A stretch of DNA of 64,000 nt from SAR324 cluster bacterium (GTDB lineage Bacteria > SAR324 > NAC60-12). Below the pieces are notes generated by a model that saw nothing but the letters and a program-made list of their open reading frames with translations, did no database searches and was not told the origin of the DNA. Shown here one piece after another: positions 25,254-35,353 of the stretch (the stretch's first letter is position 1; each line of letters opens with the position of its first letter). The translations under genes and the position numbers were made by a program. The stretch covers positions 1 through 64,000 of the forward strand of contig JADFZZ010000012.1 in the NCBI GenBank assembly GCA_015232315.1, given 5' to 3'.

Positions 25254-26644
25254 GTGATATGCGATATCGAATCATAGACCTGTTTTCAGAGGAATATCTC
25301 AATCAGAATGTGTGCATTCAGGGTTGGACCAGAACCCGGAGAGATTCAAAAGGATTTTCATTTTTCAATATCAATGACGGCAGTAACCAACAGGGAATTC
25401 AGGTGGTGGTTGATCATTCGCTGCCAAATTACGCCGATTTGCTGCATGCCACGACGGGGTCCTCGCTCGAAATTCGGGGCAAGCTGGTTCAGTCACAGGG
25501 CAAAGGCCAGAACCATGAAATCCAGGCCAGTCATGTGTTGATCGTGGGGCAGGCATCCGCAGAAGAGTATCCTTTGCAGAAAAAAGGACACACTCTTGAA
25601 TTTTTAAGAGAAATTGCGCATTTGCGGCCAAGAACCAATACCTTCGGGTGTGTGTTCCGGATCAGGAATACCTTATCCTTTGCCATTCATCGTTTTTTTC
25701 AGGAACAGGGGTTTCTTCATGTTCATACCCCCATTGTCACAGGTTCCGATTGCGAAGGCGCCGGTGAAATGTTTCGGGTGACAACCTTGGATCTGGACCA
25801 CCTGCCACGTACAGATCAAGGGGGGGTGGATTATTCCCGTGATTTTTTTGGGAAAGAAGTCAATCTGACGGTTTCTGGCCAGTTGGAAGGAGAAATTTTC
25901 GCGACGGCTTTCAGTAAAATCTACACATTTGGTCCAACGTTCCGGGCTGAAAATTCCAATACACCCAGGCATTTGGCGGAGTTCTGGATGGTGGAACCGG
26001 AAATGGCCTTTTATGATTTGCAGGACAATATAGGCCTGGCCTCAGAGTTTCTGAAATTTCTGGCAAAAACCTGTTTGGACAAGCACCAGGATGATCTGGC
26101 GTTTCTTCAGAAAATGTATGAACCCGACCTGATTTCAACACTGGAGCATGTCGCTAATTCAAAAGTGGAAAGCATTGAATACACCGAAGCGATCTCTATT
26201 CTGGAAAAATCAGGTAAAGCCTTCACTTATCCTGTGCAATGGGGTATAGATCTTCAAACAGAACATGAGCGTTATCTCAGCGAAGAACATTTCAAATCCC
26301 CGGTAGCCGTGTTCAATTACCCTAAAGCCATCAAAGCCTTTTATATGAGGCAGAATGAAGATGGCAAGACCGTCGGAGCGATGGATATCCTGTTTCCACG
26401 TATCGGAGAAATTATCGGAGGTTCCCAGCGTGAAGAACGACTGGACCTGATTCTGCAGAGAATGACGGATGCAGGATTGAAAGAACAGGATTACTGGTGG
26501 TATCTTGATCTGAGGAAATTTGGAACTGTGCCTCATTCTGGTTTTGGCCTTGGTTTTGAAAGATTTGTACAATTCGCGACGGGTATGAAAAATATTCGTG
26601 ATGTGATTCCGTTTCCCAGAGTGCCTGGAAACGCATCGTTTTAA
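25250..26644 (+). CDS. asnS: Asparaginyl-tRNA synthetase
   Basis: A 464-aa class IIb synthetase charging tRNA-Asn. The N-terminal OB-fold anticodon domain ([19 protein letters not shown]) precedes the catalytic core; motif 2 [20 protein letters not shown] with the asparagine-specific EFWM, and motif 3 [12 protein letters not shown] are clear and separate it from aspartyl- and lysyl- enzymes. Start ATG 25250 overlaps the upstream stop (ATGA), so translation is coupled to the TPR gene. Confidence 0.97.
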   Translation: MSDMRYRIIDLFSEEYLNQNVCIQGWTRTRRDSKGFSFFNINDGSNQQGIQVVVDHSLPNYADLLHATTGSSLEIRGKLVQSQGKGQNHEIQASHVLIVGQASAEEYPLQKKGHTLEFLREIAHLRPRTNTFGCVFRIRNTLSFAIHRFFQEQGFLHVHTPIVTGSDCEGAGEMFRVTTLDLDHLPRTDQGGVDYSRDFFGKEVNLTVSGQLEGEIFATAFSKIYTFGPTFRAENSNTPRHLAEFWMVEPEMAFYDLQDNIGLASEFLKFLAKTCLDKHQDDLAFLQKMYEPDLISTLEHVANSKVESIEYTEAISILEKSGKAFTYPVQWGIDLQTEHERYLSEEHFKSPVAVFNYPKAIKAFYMRQNEDGKTVGAMDILFPRIGEIIGGSQREERLDLILQRMTDAGLKEQDYWWYLDLRKFGTVPHSGFGLGFERFVQFATGMKNIRDVIPFPRVPGNASF

Positions 26645-26676
26645 TGTGGTTGATTTATCATCGATAAGGAGAATTC

Positions 26677-27819
26677 ATGGGATCCCAACACACTGGTGTC
26701 ATCCAAACCCTGTATGAATCCCGGGAGAAAAAGGGCATCAAACTTCAGTTTAATCCGGAAACAGCCGCTGAAATTGAAAGTTATATCACCGGCTTGAACG
26801 ATATGGCTGAGGCTTATAAAAAAGTTCCTGAAATTGTTCAGGGGTTGAATGAACTCAAAAGTAAAGCAAATGCTTTGCTGATTTCCCATGCGTCAGAAGA
26901 TGAAATCATCAGTGGCATCCGAAAGCTCACCACCGTCCAGGGACCAGACGGACAAAAAATCAATGTGTCCTCGTTTGGTAAGGGAAAAAGCCAGAAGGTG
27001 AAAGATGCCGATGAATTCAAGGAAAGAACCCTCAAACGTATTGATCAAACGATACAGAACACGGTGGCATTGATGCAGTGGAAAAGTGACCCGACACTGG
27101 GCGCGTTTCTCCAGCAGGCACGAGCCATTGATCGCGGATTATCAGGGCATGAAATGGATAAGCTGGTGAAAGAGTTGATTCGAAGTGATAGCTTTCAGGC
27201 CTATCAATCTTCCAAAGAAGCCTATATCAAGGAATGGCTCAAACCATTTCAGGCTGAACTGGGACGTCCTATTGAATCGCTCACGGAAGAAGAATTGCAA
27301 GAGGCTATGAAGAGGATGAAAGTCGTCATGAAACAACGCATGACTGAAGGCAATCTGATTGTTCATCCAAATCCTGATCAGTTCAAGGATTTCAACATGA
27401 AAAATCATGATATGATCAATGGCTACGACAAAACATTCTGGAATAACGATCTGTTGATTGATGAATTTATAGCGTTCACTCAAGGGGTGCTTTCACGGTT
27501 TACATTTTTGCTGGATAAACAATTTCTGGTGTTTCAGTTCAGACAGGAACCTTATCTGTATCTGATTGGTTTTTCTCATGAGGCTTTTGTTAATGCGGAA
27601 CAACTTGAAGATGGAAATCTGCTTATTGCTCCACACATTAAAGCCATTATTCCCGGGAAGGAAAATACATACCGTGAATTGAATAAAACAGGATTCACTT
27701 CAGTTGGACTGTATATGGACATGCTTCGGGAAACGTTGAAACCATTTTTCAGCGCGTTGGCGGAAAAAATTAATTTTCCTCTGTCCAAAGAATTCAAGCA
27801 GCATTTCCGGATCTCCTAA
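26677..27819 (+). CDS. Unrecognised cytosolic protein after asnS
   Basis: A 380-aa protein with AAGGAG at the right distance before ATG 26677. It is hydrophilic and mainly helical in residues 1-220 (repeated heptad-like stretches around EIESYITGLNDMAEAYKKVP), with a more globular C-terminal part containing LDKQFLVFQFRQEPYLYLIG. No family recognised, no signal peptide or membrane segment. Lies 32 bp after asnS in the same direction. Confidence 0.75.
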   Translation: MGSQHTGVIQTLYESREKKGIKLQFNPETAAEIESYITGLNDMAEAYKKVPEIVQGLNELKSKANALLISHASEDEIISGIRKLTTVQGPDGQKINVSSFGKGKSQKVKDADEFKERTLKRIDQTIQNTVALMQWKSDPTLGAFLQQARAIDRGLSGHEMDKLVKELIRSDSFQAYQSSKEAYIKEWLKPFQAELGRPIESLTEEELQEAMKRMKVVMKQRMTEGNLIVHPNPDQFKDFNMKNHDMINGYDKTFWNNDLLIDEFIAFTQGVLSRFTFLLDKQFLVFQFRQEPYLYLIGFSHEAFVNAEQLEDGNLLIAPHIKAIIPGKENTYRELNKTGFTSVGLYMDMLRETLKPFFSALAEKINFPLSKEFKQHFRIS

Positions 27820-27848
27820 AACTCACAAATCCGCTCAAAACGGCTTTC

Positions 27849-28955
27849 ATGAACATCCTGATTGGCAGTAACGTCCATTGGTGGAACGCAGAAGCCGCTT
27901 ATGCGGCTGTTACCGCAGAACTGCTTCAACAACATGGCCATCGTGTCTGGATTCTCACACGCCCCAATACGGCCAATGCCATTGAACTGAAAAAGAGAAA
28001 TCTGTCAATTCTGACCCATATTGAATTGAACACCATTAACCCCTTCCGACTTATCCAAAGTTATTATCAGTTGAAATATTTTATTCAGGATCACGACATT
28101 GATGTGGTCAATCCCCATCGTTCAGAGGGCTTGTTTTTATATGTTCTACTGCTATGGAGGCTCAGATCATTCCGTCTGATCCGTACCAGAGGAACCACTC
28201 GACGCGTGCGTGCCAACTGGCTCAACAACAAGCTTCATCAGGAATGGATTCATGCTCATGTTGTGGCCGGACAGGTGATTGCACAAAGACTCCTGGACTC
28301 AGTGCCTGTTTCTCCTGAAAAAGTGCATGTCATTTATTATCCTTCCCGACAACCACGATTGCCTGTTTGTTCAACGCCATCCCAATATAATCATGAATTC
28401 GGGATTAGTTCTGAAGCGATTATCTTGGGAATTGTGGGGCGACTCAGTCCACTCAAGGGGCATAGCCTGCTATTTCAAGCTTTGAAATTTCTTCTAAGCC
28501 GCTATCCGAAATTGATTCTGGCAGTGATCTATAAGCACCCCGATAATCATCCACGTCTTGTTGCCTTGAAACTGGAAGCCAAAGCTTCCGGTGTCAGCGA
28601 TGCGATTCGCTGGATAGGTCTCAGAGATGACATTCTTGCGCTTATGGAATGGGTCAATCTTGGTATTGTCAGTTCAATTGATTCGGAAGTCATTTGCCGG
28701 GTGGCAGTGGAATTTTTTTCGGTGGGAACTCCGGTGGTGGCATTTCCTACAGGCTGTCTGCCAGAATTGATCCAGCATGGAACAACAGGCTATCTTGCAA
28801 AAAATCATACCCCTGAAGCCTTGGCGGATGTGATTGAGGAAGCAATATCGGGTGCTGTCCCTCTGGCAACCCTGGGTCGCAATGCCAGAAATGTTGCAGA
28901 AACAAACTTGCATCCCAATATCTTTTTGAAAAAAACTCTGACTGTGTTTGAGTGA
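27849..28955 (+). CDS. Glycosyltransferase family 4 (GT-B fold)
   Basis: A 368-aa GT-B glycosyltransferase. The N-terminal Rossmann domain opens with MNILIGSNVHWWNAEAAYAA; the C-terminal nucleotide-sugar domain has LGIVGRLSPLKGHSLLFQAL and the E-x7-E-type region IDSEVICRVAVEFFSVGTPVV, where 'SIDSE...AVEF...GTPVVA' fits GT4 closely. Likely involved in lipopolysaccharide or exopolysaccharide assembly. It converges with the lipoprotein gene, 2 bp apart. Confidence 0.9.
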   Translation: MNILIGSNVHWWNAEAAYAAVTAELLQQHGHRVWILTRPNTANAIELKKRNLSILTHIELNTINPFRLIQSYYQLKYFIQDHDIDVVNPHRSEGLFLYVLLLWRLRSFRLIRTRGTTRRVRANWLNNKLHQEWIHAHVVAGQVIAQRLLDSVPVSPEKVHVIYYPSRQPRLPVCSTPSQYNHEFGISSEAIILGIVGRLSPLKGHSLLFQALKFLLSRYPKLILAVIYKHPDNHPRLVALKLEAKASGVSDAIRWIGLRDDILALMEWVNLGIVSSIDSEVICRVAVEFFSVGTPVVAFPTGCLPELIQHGTTGYLAKNHTPEALADVIEEAISGAVPLATLGRNARNVAETNLHPNIFLKKTLTVFE

Positions 28956-28957
28956 AA

Positions 28958-29467
28958 TCAATCACACCCTCCGGGCGTAAAAAACTCCTGAAGAGGAACG
29001 CATACATTGCTATCTTTTTTCTGACTTTTGCATTCCCCAAGTTCAGTCCAGTCCAGTGCTTTCAATTCAATACCTTCTACGACTCCATATACTTTAATCG
29101 AAAAGGTTTTCTGAAGGGTCTCACCTCTCTTGATTTTACCGATTTCCTGAGTATCCACCTGATTGCATGACTCACTTTCCGTGCTCTCTGTCTGACGTGA
29201 ATAAGTAATATCTTCAGTGATAAGTTCATCTGGTGCTTTATTAATACATGGTAAAATTTTAGTTTGAACTGTAACATCCAGGATATCGCATCTTTTAATC
29301 ACTTCCTGTAGCTCAATAGTGTAGGTAAAAGTTTCATAAATTTCTCCCGTTCCTCCCGGATCACTTCCAATGATAGATCCCTGAATTTCAGCATCAGGGG
29401 CCACCTCGCTGTCTGAGCAGGATATCAATAGAGAAAGAAAGATAAGCCATACAATTTTTTTCAACAT
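28958..29467 (-). CDS. Putative lipoprotein of unknown function
   Basis: A 169-aa protein with a lipoprotein signal: KK at the N-terminus, hydrophobic IVWLIFLSLLI and a lipobox LLISC with Cys17. The mature part has several cysteines (six or more), suggesting disulfides outside the cytoplasm, and beta-rich patterns. GGAGAAGTTC before the ATG is a reasonable ribosome site. I recognise no family. Its upstream neighbour is the IS630 remnant. Confidence 0.7.
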   Translation of the reverse strand: MLKKIVWLIFLSLLISCSDSEVAPDAEIQGSIIGSDPGGTGEIYETFTYTIELQEVIKRCDILDVTVQTKILPCINKAPDELITEDITYSRQTESTESESCNQVDTQEIGKIKRGETLQKTFSIKVYGVVEGIELKALDWTELGECKSQKKDSNVCVPLQEFFTPGGCD

Positions 29468-29715
29468 GAACTTCTCCAGTCATATACACTTTTTTAGTTC
29501 CAGGGAGATATGTCGATTTGAGGGACTCACCTAAAGGTGTGTTTAAAACTAGCAGACCATGTTCATTATTAAATTTCAATGCGAGACACCAGAAGAATTT
29601 AATATAGTCCTCCAGAAAAGTTTTTTCCGGTGGAATGATTCTTGCCGAAAGGAGCCATTTTGTTATAGGAATGATCTAAACCGGAATGATTTTTTTCAAA
29701 TTCAAGGAGGCCCCC

Positions 29716-30758
29716 ATGATAGACAAACAGAAGTTAGATCAACTCAGAAATCGTCGTCGACATTTAAAGAAACAGTTCAAGAAGTCTCATTCGACCCGTT
29801 TATCCCGTGAGATTCAGCGTTTGAACGCACTGATTGCTTATTATAAAGGACTGCCCTCGGAGATGGTGGCGGAATGCTATGACATCAGTGAAAGAAGCCT
29901 TCAGAATTGGATTCAAGCCTTTGAGCGCTATGGGCTTGAGGAATTGAAGGATGAGGAACGTTCGGGTCGTCCACCCAAATTGTCTGAGAACCAGCAAGCT
30001 GAATTGAAAAAAATGATGGATAGCCAAAACCAACGGATCTGGGTCGCTCGTCATGTCTATGGAGCCATCAACACGATGTGCAGCGTGGTTTATTCAGTCA
30101 AGTATCTGCCTGAATTTCTCCGCAAACTGGGCCTGAGCTTTCATAAAGCGGTTCTCAATCTGGTGAAAAAAGATTCGGAAAAAAGACGAGCCTGGATTCA
30201 GGAGAAACTGCCGGAGATTTACCAAAAAAAGATAGCGGAGGGCTGGCGCGTTTTTTATCAGGACGAAGTCGGTTTCGCGGCCGAAGGCACGCTGGGATAT
30301 ACGTGGGGGATCAAAGGGAAAAAGACAGAGCCACGCGCTTTCGACGTTTCCTCTGTCATCTGAAGAGAGAAATGCGGACTGACAAAATATTGCTCATTTG
30401 CGATAATGCCACCTTCCACAAGGCGCAATGGCTCACCGACTGGGTCAAACAACAACAATCCTGGCTCCAATTAGAGTTCTTGCCGCCCTATTCTCCGGAC
30501 TTCAATCCGATCGAGCGTCTGTGGCGTTGGATGAAAACAGAGTTTATTCATAACCAATGCTGGAAAACCGCCAAGGATTTAAAACAATCCATGGAAAACC
30601 TCATCAGGGAAATGCAAACCGGACTCTGGAACCTCACTTCACTCATGAAGAAAGAAAACGAACGGTTCACGTCCATCGTGGAATACTACCAGGTCGCTGA
30701 ATTCCAACTGTTTAACTGCGCCGATGACAGCCATTACACTCAAAAACAACTCGCTTGA
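29716..30758 (+). pseudogene. IS630-family transposase remnant, internally deleted and frameshifted
   Basis: The first frame (29716-30363) gives an N-terminal helix-turn-helix (AECYDISERSLQNWIQAFER), the homeodomain-like linker RSGRPPKLS and the first catalytic Asp in FYQDEVGF. The second frame (to 30758) carries the second Asp in ICDNATFHKA and the Glu in DFNPIERLW, giving the DDE triad of IS630/Tc1. The frames break near 30340. About 30-40 residues normally lying between the first Asp region and the FLCHLKRE segment (the 'G-A-x-N-x-x-T-G' strand region) are missing, so the break is a deletion, not a programmed shift. AAGGAGG precedes the ATG. Terminal inverted repeats were not convincing. 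Confidence 0.85.
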
Positions 30759-31021
30759 GCCGCAACCTCAAGCCTTCAGAAATTGGCCGGTGAAATGAAT
30801 CGCTCCTCGAATCCTTAAGCAACTCACAGGGGAGAATTGCGACTTCATTTCGGTCATAATTCAAAAATCAAAAACATCTTAAAGCATAAATTGTGCCTTT
30901 GGAACAAACTTTTCTGGGCAACTATACTAAAAGTAAAAATACGAGCATGTCGTCGAACGGATTTCTCAGAGTTCTGTTTTGTCACGTTGCCCAAAAAAAC
31001 CGCCAAATTCATGAACAGCAC
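30759..31021. other. Non-coding tail of the IS remnant
   Basis: No supported gene. An open frame at 30837-31043 has no ribosome site and runs into the antisense of the sensor kinase. The right end of the insertion sequence probably lies here but I could not fix it. Confidence 0.3.
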
Positions 31022-34000
31022 TCATGTTTCTGAATCCTCCTGATTGATGAAATCACGGTTTTTTTTGCAGCGTTTCAGATAAACCTGAAACAATGGATCT
31101 TCAGGAAAATGTGCGGCACCCTGTTCAAAAAGTTTCGTCGCGTCCGGCATCTGCTGTTGATAGAAAAAGCTCAATCCCTGTTCGATGATGACAGCCGCCG
31201 CGATTTTTTGTTCAATCACCGTTTCAGGTTGTCCGGTCAGCACTTCATAAAGTTTGACAGGATTGTTTTTTCCCTTCACCCGTACTTCATCAATCCAGCG
31301 GAACTGGTATTTGTCTGCATGAACCATTGTGGCTAGAGTGTATTCGGAAATCAGGAATGGCGTTTTGTATAATTTGGTCAGACCTTCAACCCGTGAGGCC
31401 AGATTCACAGCGTCACTGATCACGGTTCCTTCCATGCGGGATTTTCCGCCGATCGTTCCGAGCATGGTGCGTCCTGTATTGACACCAATTCCAATCTGAA
31501 TCGGGATATAGCCTGTTTTTTGTCGAAAGTGGTTGTACTCAGCCAATTGTGCCAGCATCTCAATTCCTGCCGCAACAGCGTCATCCGCCTGATGCGTGAA
31601 TAACGCCATGATCGCGTCACCAATGTATTTGTCAATGAATCCCCGATTTTTTTCAATGACAGGTTCCATCTGAATCAGATACGAATTCAGAAAGCGGAAA
31701 TTTTCTGACGGCGACATGGTTTCAGACATGCTGGTGAAAGAACGGATATCTGAGAAAAGAATGGAGGCGTTTTGTTCCACGCAATCCCCCAGATTCACAT
31801 CAATGATGGTTTCACGGCCCAGAATATCCAGAAATTCCCGTGGAACAAACCGTTCATACGCACGATTGGTTTGGGAAAGATTCAGGTGCGCCTTGACCCG
31901 CACCATCAGTTCTTCTTTATTGAAGGGTTTAACCAGATAATCATTGGCACCGCTGTTGAGTCCCTGCACCAGATCATCTACCTGATTTTTGGCGGTCAAC
32001 AAAATGATGGGCAAAATGGATGGAGCATAACGCTGACGGATTTTCTGGCAGACTTCATAGCCGCTCATGCGGGGCATCATCAGATCAAGGATGAGCAAAT
32101 CCACGGGTTGAGTTTCAAGAATAGCCAGTCCCTGGATGCCATCCTGCGCTGTCAGAACTTCATAATTGTGCAGTCGGAGCTGGTTTTTCAACACCTGAAT
32201 ATTGACCGGCTCATCGTCAACCACCAGAACCACTTTGCCTTTCAGGTCGTTGAGCATGATTTTATGCGCACCCTCTGAAACGGGTGAGGATTCAGTTTTG
32301 CCTGTTTCAAGAAATGGCGCGCTCATTGTTGAAACAGTAGGGCTATTTTGTTGATAGCGATTGAATCCTGATTTTTCCTGATTATAGGCGGGATTCACTT
32401 CATCCGCAACACGCAGGGTGAACGAGAAAACAGATCCTTTTCCGGGGGTGCTTTGCATGCCAAGAACTCCATCATGGAGTTCGACAAGCTGTTTTGATAT
32501 GGTGAGTCCGAGGCCTGTTCCTCCATAAAGTCTGGCAGTGGAACCATCGCCCTGTTCAAAAGCCTCAAAAATGGTTTGTTGCTTGTCTTCCGGAATCCCG
32601 ATGCCGGTATCCGTGATTGAAATCCGGAGGAACTGCTCTTCACGGGCCGCACTGATCCTGACAGAACCTTTTTCGGTAAATTTGATAGCATTGCCCAGTA
32701 AATTATACATGATCTGCTGAAACCGGTTTTCATCGGCCAGAACCAGGGGCAATTGCGCTGGAATTTCATTGATCAGATCCAGATCTTTAGAACCGATCAT
32801 GGGTTTGCAAAAGGCGAGGACCACCTCAGTGGTACTGTGGATGTCAAGAGGTCTGAGTTGCAGAATCAATTCATGATTTTTCAGACGAGAGAAATCCAGA
32901 ATATCATTCACCAGATTGGATAAGCGCCTGCCGCTTTGCACAATCATGCCCAGATTTTCAGCCTGAGTGGAACTGACATCTCCCGCGGCGCCATCCAATA
33001 GCGAATCGGCAATACCAATGATTCCGTTGATCGGCGTTCTCAATTCATGGGAGGTGTTTGCCAGAAATTCATCTTTGAGACGATCAAGCTGGAGCTGTTT
33101 TTCATACAGGGCATTGAGGCGTTTCCGCTCTTTTTCACTGCGATACAAAAATATTTTTACAATAATAGTGACCAGCAATGCCGCACCGATGATTTCCAGC
33201 AGAATGAACCACCATGTCAGCCAGAAAGGCGGAAGGATCCTGAAAGTCCAGACAATCGGCTCACTGCTTTTACCATCTTCAGCCAGGGCCTGTAGATGAA
33301 AGGTCCAGTCTCCAGGCGGGATATTGGTATAAACCGCTTGATAGAGTTCAGAGGGTTCATGCCAGTCCTCATCCATACCTTCCAGGTAATAACGGAATTT
33401 CACCTGATTCGGCATATACATGTAGGGTGCGTTGAAATGAAATTCGAGATCATTGCTGGACCATGGAAGCGGTTCTTTCACCTGCTCGGGATGGACATTC
33501 CGGTTGCCGATGGTGATTTCATATAAATCGATTTTCGGAGTCACATTTTTGTCTTTGGTGATTCCTTGTTCTATCCGGCTGACCCCATCATAAGTCCCGA
33601 AAAATACATGCGGGGGATGAGTCATACGGCTGTGTCCCCACACGGAATTGCTGGCCAGCCCCCGTTCCTTATTCAGAAACAGATCTATTTTTTCCAGATT
33701 ATTGACACGGAACACCCCTGTTGTGGTTCCAACCCACAGCGTATCGCCCTGTTCCACCAGGGAGTAAATGGTTTTATCCTTGAGGATGGGCAAGGTTTCC
33801 ATTTTGGTGCCATCCCAGCGGGTGATGCCACGTTGGGTCGCGATGAGTATTCCACCATTTGCGGATTGAACCAGGTCCCAGATGCTGTTGTCTGAAAGCC
33901 CGTCTTTTGTGGAAAAATGAGTCCATGTTTCATGAAACAAGTGTGATAAACCGTTTTCTGTACCCACCCAGATTCCGCCCTTCTGATCTTCCAGCAAGGC

Positions 34001-35344
34001 CCAGATGGCGTTGCTGGCCAGTCCGTTTTTGGTGTTGAGAACATTATCCAACTGATCCCCATTCAGTCGGTAAACCCCTTTTTCAGTGGTTCCCAGCCAG
34101 TATTGCTGTTGCCTGTCCCTGATAATGGATACAAACCGTTGGTCCTCTTCCCACAACCCCAGAGATTCTCCCTGGAGTGAAAAGGATTTAAATCCGCTGT
34201 AGGTGGAGGCGGAGAGTTTATCTGATTCCAAAATAAAGCCTTCTGTGGTGTCTGAAGGGATACTGAGTCTGGTATGATAATCCCCTGAAATGTGATGCAC
34301 TCCATCACAGCTCATCCAGAATCCATCCTTGTCCAGCGCTTGCTCAAGGCCATAGACAATACCGGAACAGGGGCCATGAAAGTTGACAATCCGTTCATCC
34401 ACCAGCATCGCTAACCGGCCTTCCAGCGTCAGCCAGACGTTTCCTTCACGGTCCTCAAAAACACGGTAGATGGGAAAACCACCAAACAGGGATTTGGGAT
34501 ACACCCGGTCTTCTACACCGGGCGCAATGGATTTCCGCCAGATAGAATCTTCGGTGTTGATCCACAGTACTCCGCGACTGCTGACAAACAAATTGGAGAT
34601 TTCTTCGTCTACAGGAATGTCGGCAATTTTTGAGAATTGATCGTTAAGCTGGAAGACACTGTGTTTGTCGATGAGGAAAAAAGATTGATGGGCCGCATCA
34701 TATTTGATGCCTTCCACATGAGTGGTTACCAGAGGCGATAGCTCAAATTTCCGGGTTTGCGGAGTCCATTCCTGAAGGCCATTTTCTGTTGCGACCACCA
34801 CTTTTCCGGAATCATCCACAGCGATGGATTGTGAAAATGAGTTAACAATGCCCTCCATGGGGAATTCCTGGAACTGGTCATGTTGAAACCGTCCCACGGC
34901 CTGGTCTGTGACAACCCAGATGGCACCGGCGGCATCCGGTAAAATCTGCCAGATTTCGCCATGAAGTTTATCACTCAGCACATGATTTTCAAATTGGCCA
35001 TCCTGCAGGCGGGCAATGCCGTCAGGGTAGGCAATCCAGATATCGCCGTGTGAATCCTGAACCACAGAATAAATGATATCTTTGAGGAGATTGGAGTTGT
35101 TGCGGGTAAAGTTATGAAAACGTTTGCCGTCAAATCGGCTCAAACCACCATAGGTTCCGATCCAGAGATAGCCTTTTTCATCCTGAAAAATGCCATTCAC
35201 ATCATTCTGTACCAGTCCTTCATCCGCAGTATAAACGCGAAGGGGAAACTGCTGTCCATAGGCCTGGAAGCCCAAGAGCAGAAACAACAGAACCCCGCAA
35301 AACAGTTTCGTCAGTCTTTTGAAAAGATACCCGGAATGGTACAT
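31022..35344 (-). CDS. Hybrid sensor: propeller, Y_Y_Y, histidine kinase, receiver, class III cyclase
   Basis: A 1440-aa inner-membrane protein. Signal segment (FCGVLLFLLLGFQAYG), then many two-component-propeller repeats (GTYGGLSRFDGKRF, GTENGLSHL, WDLVQSANGGILIAT) filling about 40-610, a Y_Y_Y domain (about 630-690, YYLEGMDEDW), one transmembrane helix (about 705-730), HisKA with H-box NTSHELRTPINGI (about 766), HATPase with NAIKFTEKG, DTGIGIPED and GGTGLGLTI, a receiver domain (about 1035-1150; phospho-Asp in LILDLMMPRMSG), and a class III nucleotidyl cyclase domain with metal aspartates in FSDIRSFT (about 1196) and YIGDAIMALF (about 1240), K in IDKYIGD and R in NLASRVEG. A periplasmic ligand may thus drive phosphorelay and cAMP synthesis in one chain. 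It starts 9 bp after pseudopilin gene 35354-35995. Confidence 0.9.
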   Translation of the reverse strand: MYHSGYLFKRLTKLFCGVLLFLLLGFQAYGQQFPLRVYTADEGLVQNDVNGIFQDEKGYLWIGTYGGLSRFDGKRFHNFTRNNSNLLKDIIYSVVQDSHGDIWIAYPDGIARLQDGQFENHVLSDKLHGEIWQILPDAAGAIWVVTDQAVGRFQHDQFQEFPMEGIVNSFSQSIAVDDSGKVVVATENGLQEWTPQTRKFELSPLVTTHVEGIKYDAAHQSFFLIDKHSVFQLNDQFSKIADIPVDEEISNLFVSSRGVLWINTEDSIWRKSIAPGVEDRVYPKSLFGGFPIYRVFEDREGNVWLTLEGRLAMLVDERIVNFHGPCSGIVYGLEQALDKDGFWMSCDGVHHISGDYHTRLSIPSDTTEGFILESDKLSASTYSGFKSFSLQGESLGLWEEDQRFVSIIRDRQQQYWLGTTEKGVYRLNGDQLDNVLNTKNGLASNAIWALLEDQKGGIWVGTENGLSHLFHETWTHFSTKDGLSDNSIWDLVQSANGGILIATQRGITRWDGTKMETLPILKDKTIYSLVEQGDTLWVGTTTGVFRVNNLEKIDLFLNKERGLASNSVWGHSRMTHPPHVFFGTYDGVSRIEQGITKDKNVTPKIDLYEITIGNRNVHPEQVKEPLPWSSNDLEFHFNAPYMYMPNQVKFRYYLEGMDEDWHEPSELYQAVYTNIPPGDWTFHLQALAEDGKSSEPIVWTFRILPPFWLTWWFILLEIIGAALLVTIIVKIFLYRSEKERKRLNALYEKQLQLDRLKDEFLANTSHELRTPINGIIGIADSLLDGAAGDVSSTQAENLGMIVQSGRRLSNLVNDILDFSRLKNHELILQLRPLDIHSTTEVVLAFCKPMIGSKDLDLINEIPAQLPLVLADENRFQQIMYNLLGNAIKFTEKGSVRISAAREEQFLRISITDTGIGIPEDKQQTIFEAFEQGDGSTARLYGGTGLGLTISKQLVELHDGVLGMQSTPGKGSVFSFTLRVADEVNPAYNQEKSGFNRYQQNSPTVSTMSAPFLETGKTESSPVSEGAHKIMLNDLKGKVVLVVDDEPVNIQVLKNQLRLHNYEVLTAQDGIQGLAILETQPVDLLILDLMMPRMSGYEVCQKIRQRYAPSILPIILLTAKNQVDDLVQGLNSGANDYLVKPFNKEELMVRVKAHLNLSQTNRAYERFVPREFLDILGRETIIDVNLGDCVEQNASILFSDIRSFTSMSETMSPSENFRFLNSYLIQMEPVIEKNRGFIDKYIGDAIMALFTHQADDAVAAGIEMLAQLAEYNHFRQKTGYIPIQIGIGVNTGRTMLGTIGGKSRMEGTVISDAVNLASRVEGLTKLYKTPFLISEYTLATMVHADKYQFRWIDEVRVKGKNNPVKLYEVLTGQPETVIEQKIAAAVIIEQGLSFFYQQQMPDATKLFEQGAAHFPEDPLFQVYLKRCKKNRDFINQEDSET

Positions 35345-35353
35345 GTTTGTATC

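Noticed and set aside
29394-29579. 61-aa frame overlapping the lipoprotein start
   Set aside because: No ribosome site and half of it is inside the better-supported lipoprotein gene; may at most be a remnant cut by the IS630 insertion.
29716-30758. Programmed frameshift producing a functional IS630 transposase
   Set aside because: About 30-40 conserved residues are missing at the junction, so a simple slip would not restore a full catalytic core.
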